Part shown: positions 2,909 to 5,100 of the stretch, one piece after another
Layout of the letters: each line of letters opens with the position of its first letter
How positions within the stretch are numbered: position 1 is the stretch's first letter
Source of the DNA: an uncultured Clostridia bacterium
Lineage (GTDB): Bacteria; Bacillota; Clostridia; Oscillospirales; Oscillospiraceae
Length of the DNA stretch: 5,100 nt
Direction of reading: 5' to 3'
Assembly (NCBI GenBank): GCA_946619065.1
Contig: CAMOLY010000084.1
Coordinates: 1 to 5,100 of the forward strand
The notes under the pieces: generated by a model
Database searches by the model: none
The model's input: only the letters and a program-made list of their open reading frames with translations
Told to the model about the DNA's origin: nothing
Translations under genes and position numbers: made by a program

Positions 2909-5100
2909 TTATAATTTCCTGCCGCAGTTCGGGCAGAAGCCGGAGCCCGGTTCTACCCTGGCGCCGCAGTTGCCGCAGAAGCAGTCCGTCTGCTTCGGGG
3001 GATTCGTCCCGCCCGGCGCGTTCGGGGTCAGGCCGGGGAAGACCGTCTCCGCGGGCTTCCGCACCCGCGGACCGGCCGCGGCTCTGCGTCTGCGCAGAAT
3101 CAGCCAGACGGCCAGACCGATCAGCAGCGCGCCGACAACCCCCAGCACGATCCACAGCACCGGCGACTTCTTCTCTCCGCCGCCGCCGGAATAGGTCCTG
3201 TCATAGACGCCGTCGCCGTCGCGGTCCAGCTTGAGGATCGTCTCGTCCTCGCGGCTGGCGTTTCCGACCATCCGGGCGGTTTCGGTCACCGGGATGTCCT
3301 TGATCTCCCGCAGATCGGAGTATTCGCCTTTGCTGTCCATGAAGCCGACGGTGTAGCTCATCGTGCCGTCCGCGGTGCCGCGCATGTCGACCTTGTAGTT
3401 TGCGCCCTCCCGCAGCCGGAGGATCTTGGTCCGGGCGTCCACGCCGTATCCGCCGGACTCCCCGTTCTCCTCAAAGGTCAGAGAGCCGAAGCTGGTGCGG
3501 GTGTTGCTCTTGTTGAGCAGCTCGCCGTTGTAGCTGACCGCCACGTCCACCGGACAGGCAATGCGGATGTAGACGTAGTTCGCGCCGTTGATCTGGTCGG
3601 CCACGTCCCCGAAGAAGAACTGCAGGTTGTCCGCGTTATCCACCTCATAGTGGCAGCCCTCGCTGGCGATCTGCTGGAGCAGAAGCTGCGGCTCGTACTT
3701 CTCATAGTCGTACAGATCCTCGAAGAAGCCGAGGGTATAGATCAGATAGCCGTTCTCCTTGAGGCGGTTCGCGTACTCGATCAGCTCGGATTTGCTGCAG
3801 CCCTCGTTGGGCAGGCCGTCGCTCATCAGGACGATGATCTTCTTTTTCGCCTCGCTGGCCCCGAACATCTCCTCGGCGGTCCGGAGGCCGGCCTCCATGT
3901 TGGTCCTGCTGCCGGTGGAGATGCGGTCGACCGTTGTGAGCAGGTAATCCTGGTCCTTGCTGAAATCGCACATCTTCATGGCGTCGGTGTCATAGGTCAC
4001 GATGCCGATGCTCGCGTCCTCCTCCAGAACGGTCTGGACGAACTTGGTGGCCGCCTTTTTGGTCTCGTTGATGGGCGTGCCGGACATGCTGCCGGAGACG
4101 TCCAGCACCATCACCACGTCCCGCACCCGGGAGGTCTCCCGCTGATGGACCGTGGTGCCGCCCTGCTCCAGCTCCCGGATCTTGGCGTTGACGCAGCTGG
4201 CGTAGGCGCGGGCGCCGTTGTAGTTCGGGTGCATCGAATAGGCGCTGGCCACCCCGATCGATTTGAGATCCTGGTCCCGGGTCCCGAACAGGACCTCGTT
4301 GATCCAGGGGTCGCTGCTGTAGGCCGCGTGGGAGCGGAAGGCGTCCTCCACCGAGACGAAGCAGATGTTCATGCCGTCGGCCGCGCAGGACTGGACCAGC
4401 TTTTCGATCTCGCGGTTGAAGTCGCGGACCGCGTCGTCAATCAGCCGGGCCTCCTCCTCGCTGATGAAGAAGCCCTTGCCGCTGCGGTCCAGCAGCTGGG
4501 GATAACCGGCCACGATCAGCGTGGCCTGCTTCCCTGCCCGCTCGGTGATGTCCTTGTAAGCGTGGCGCAGGGAGTCCCGGATCCCGCCGCTCTCGTAAAA
4601 GTGCTTCCAGGTCTCGTTGAGCTTGTCCGCCAGATGGCTGGTCTTGAGATAGGTGCTGCCGGTGACAGCCTCGGTGACGATGTTGCTGAAGCCGGCGTCG
4701 TTCCCGCCCAGGGTCATTGTGACGTAGTCCACCTTGGCGTCGCTGGGGATCTTGTCAAAGATGTCGATCTGCGGCGGCAGGGTCGTTTTGCCCCAGACGA
4801 AGTCCCGGTTGTACTCCTTCTCCTGCCGGTGCAGAATGTCGTAGGTCGTCGCGCCGGAGGCGGCCGCGAAGTACCAGTTCGTGTCGCGATGATCGGCGAG
4901 CGTTCCGCTCAGGCCGGAGACCTGGAGCATGCCGGGCCAGGATTCCTCCGAACGGTGGGCGAGCCAGTCCTCGTTTTTGCAGCGCACGGACATGTCGCTG
5001 TATTGGCCGTAGAAGGGCGGAATGCCCTCGCCGGAGGAGTAGGAGTCGCCCAGGGAGACAATGACCGGCTTGCCGTTGCGGTCGGCCGCGGAGACCTGCC
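2909..5100 (-). CDS. SGNH hydrolase-VWA domain surface protein, membrane anchored, zinc-ribbon tail (5' partial)
   Basis: The frame is open to the window edge; 729 residues are visible, counted from codon 5098-5096, and the start and presumed signal peptide lie outside. Domain 1 (about 10-305) is an SGNH/GDSL hydrolase of the SEST-like type: GDSYSSGEG with nucleophile Ser19, a C..HRS..SWP stretch (40-55), SGAT (81-84), GGND (131-134) and His290 in MHPN. Such enzymes cleave esters; the substrate is unknown. Domain 2 (about 325-500) is a von Willebrand A domain with a full MIDAS: DVSGS (Asp333, Ser335, Ser337), Thr399 and Asp427 in MSDG. A beta-rich region (about 505-615) follows, then a calcium-loop-like DRDGDGVYD (625-633), a Gly-rich spacer and a membrane helix (646-668). 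RRRR comes next, which places the C-terminus in the cytoplasm. The tail ends in a zinc ribbon CGNC...CPNC (Cys708, 711, 722, 725). It converges on jag. I know no gene symbol. Confidence 0.9.
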   Translation of the reverse strand, partial: QVSAADRNGKPVIVSLGDSYSSGEGIPPFYGQYSDMSVRCKNEDWLAHRSEESWPGMLQVSGLSGTLADHRDTNWYFAAASGATTYDILHRQEKEYNRDFVWGKTTLPPQIDIFDKIPSDAKVDYVTMTLGGNDAGFSNIVTEAVTGSTYLKTSHLADKLNETWKHFYESGGIRDSLRHAYKDITERAGKQATLIVAGYPQLLDRSGKGFFISEEEARLIDDAVRDFNREIEKLVQSCAADGMNICFVSVEDAFRSHAAYSSDPWINEVLFGTRDQDLKSIGVASAYSMHPNYNGARAYASCVNAKIRELEQGGTTVHQRETSRVRDVVMVLDVSGSMSGTPINETKKAATKFVQTVLEEDASIGIVTYDTDAMKMCDFSKDQDYLLTTVDRISTGSRTNMEAGLRTAEEMFGASEAKKKIIVLMSDGLPNEGCSKSELIEYANRLKENGYLIYTLGFFEDLYDYEKYEPQLLLQQIASEGCHYEVDNADNLQFFFGDVADQINGANYVYIRIACPVDVAVSYNGELLNKSNTRTSFGSLTFEENGESGGYGVDARTKILRLREGANYKVDMRGTADGTMSYTVGFMDSKGEYSDLREIKDIPVTETARMVGNASREDETILKLDRDGDGVYDRTYSGGGGEKKSPVLWIVLGVVGALLIGLAVWLILRRRRAAAGPRVRKPAETVFPGLTPNAPGGTNPPKQTDCFCGNCGARVEPGSGFCPNCGRKL

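Overview
The window comes from a GC-rich chromosome. The gene content points to a Gram-positive, probably gut-associated clostridial lineage of the Oscillospiraceae/Ruminococcaceae type. The grounds are a lipoprotein-type YidC followed directly by Jag/KhpB (the Bacillota arrangement), a surface VWA protein ending in a zinc ribbon of a type common in Clostridia, and many short palindromic repeats between genes. The taxonomic placement is inference; no rRNA or other marker is present.

Layout. Positions 1-140 hold no recognisable gene, but carry a hairpin repeat (copy 1) and the yidC ribosome binding site. Positions 141-1541 (+) encode the membrane insertase YidC (466 aa). After a 25-nt gap with an AAGGAG site, 1567-2448 (+) encodes the RNA-binding protein Jag/KhpB (293 aa). 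The mnmE gene that commonly follows jag is absent. Positions 2449-2908 are a 460-nt non-coding island packed with palindromes: at least eight stem-loops, a second copy of the repeat seen before yidC, a pair of inverted hairpin copies that differ only by compensatory base-pair swaps, a 17-bp bidirectional terminator, and four perfect tandem copies of an 8-mer. Positions 2909-5100 (-) hold the C-terminal 729 residues of a large surface protein whose 5' end lies beyond the window. It joins an SGNH/GDSL hydrolase domain, a von Willebrand A domain with an intact MIDAS, a beta-rich region, a calcium-loop-like motif, one membrane helix and a cytoplasmic zinc ribbon.

How the parts relate. yidC and jag form a two-gene unit (membrane insertion of proteins plus a KH/R3H RNA-binding protein). 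It converges on the SGNH-VWA gene, and the two transcription units share the symmetrical terminator at 2810-2846. Two things stand out: the multi-domain surface protein, and the repeat island, where two independent repeat families keep their stem pairing despite sequence change. That is evidence that the folded form is, or was, under selection or is being copied as a structured element. I see no CRISPR array, tRNA, rRNA, transposase or integrase.
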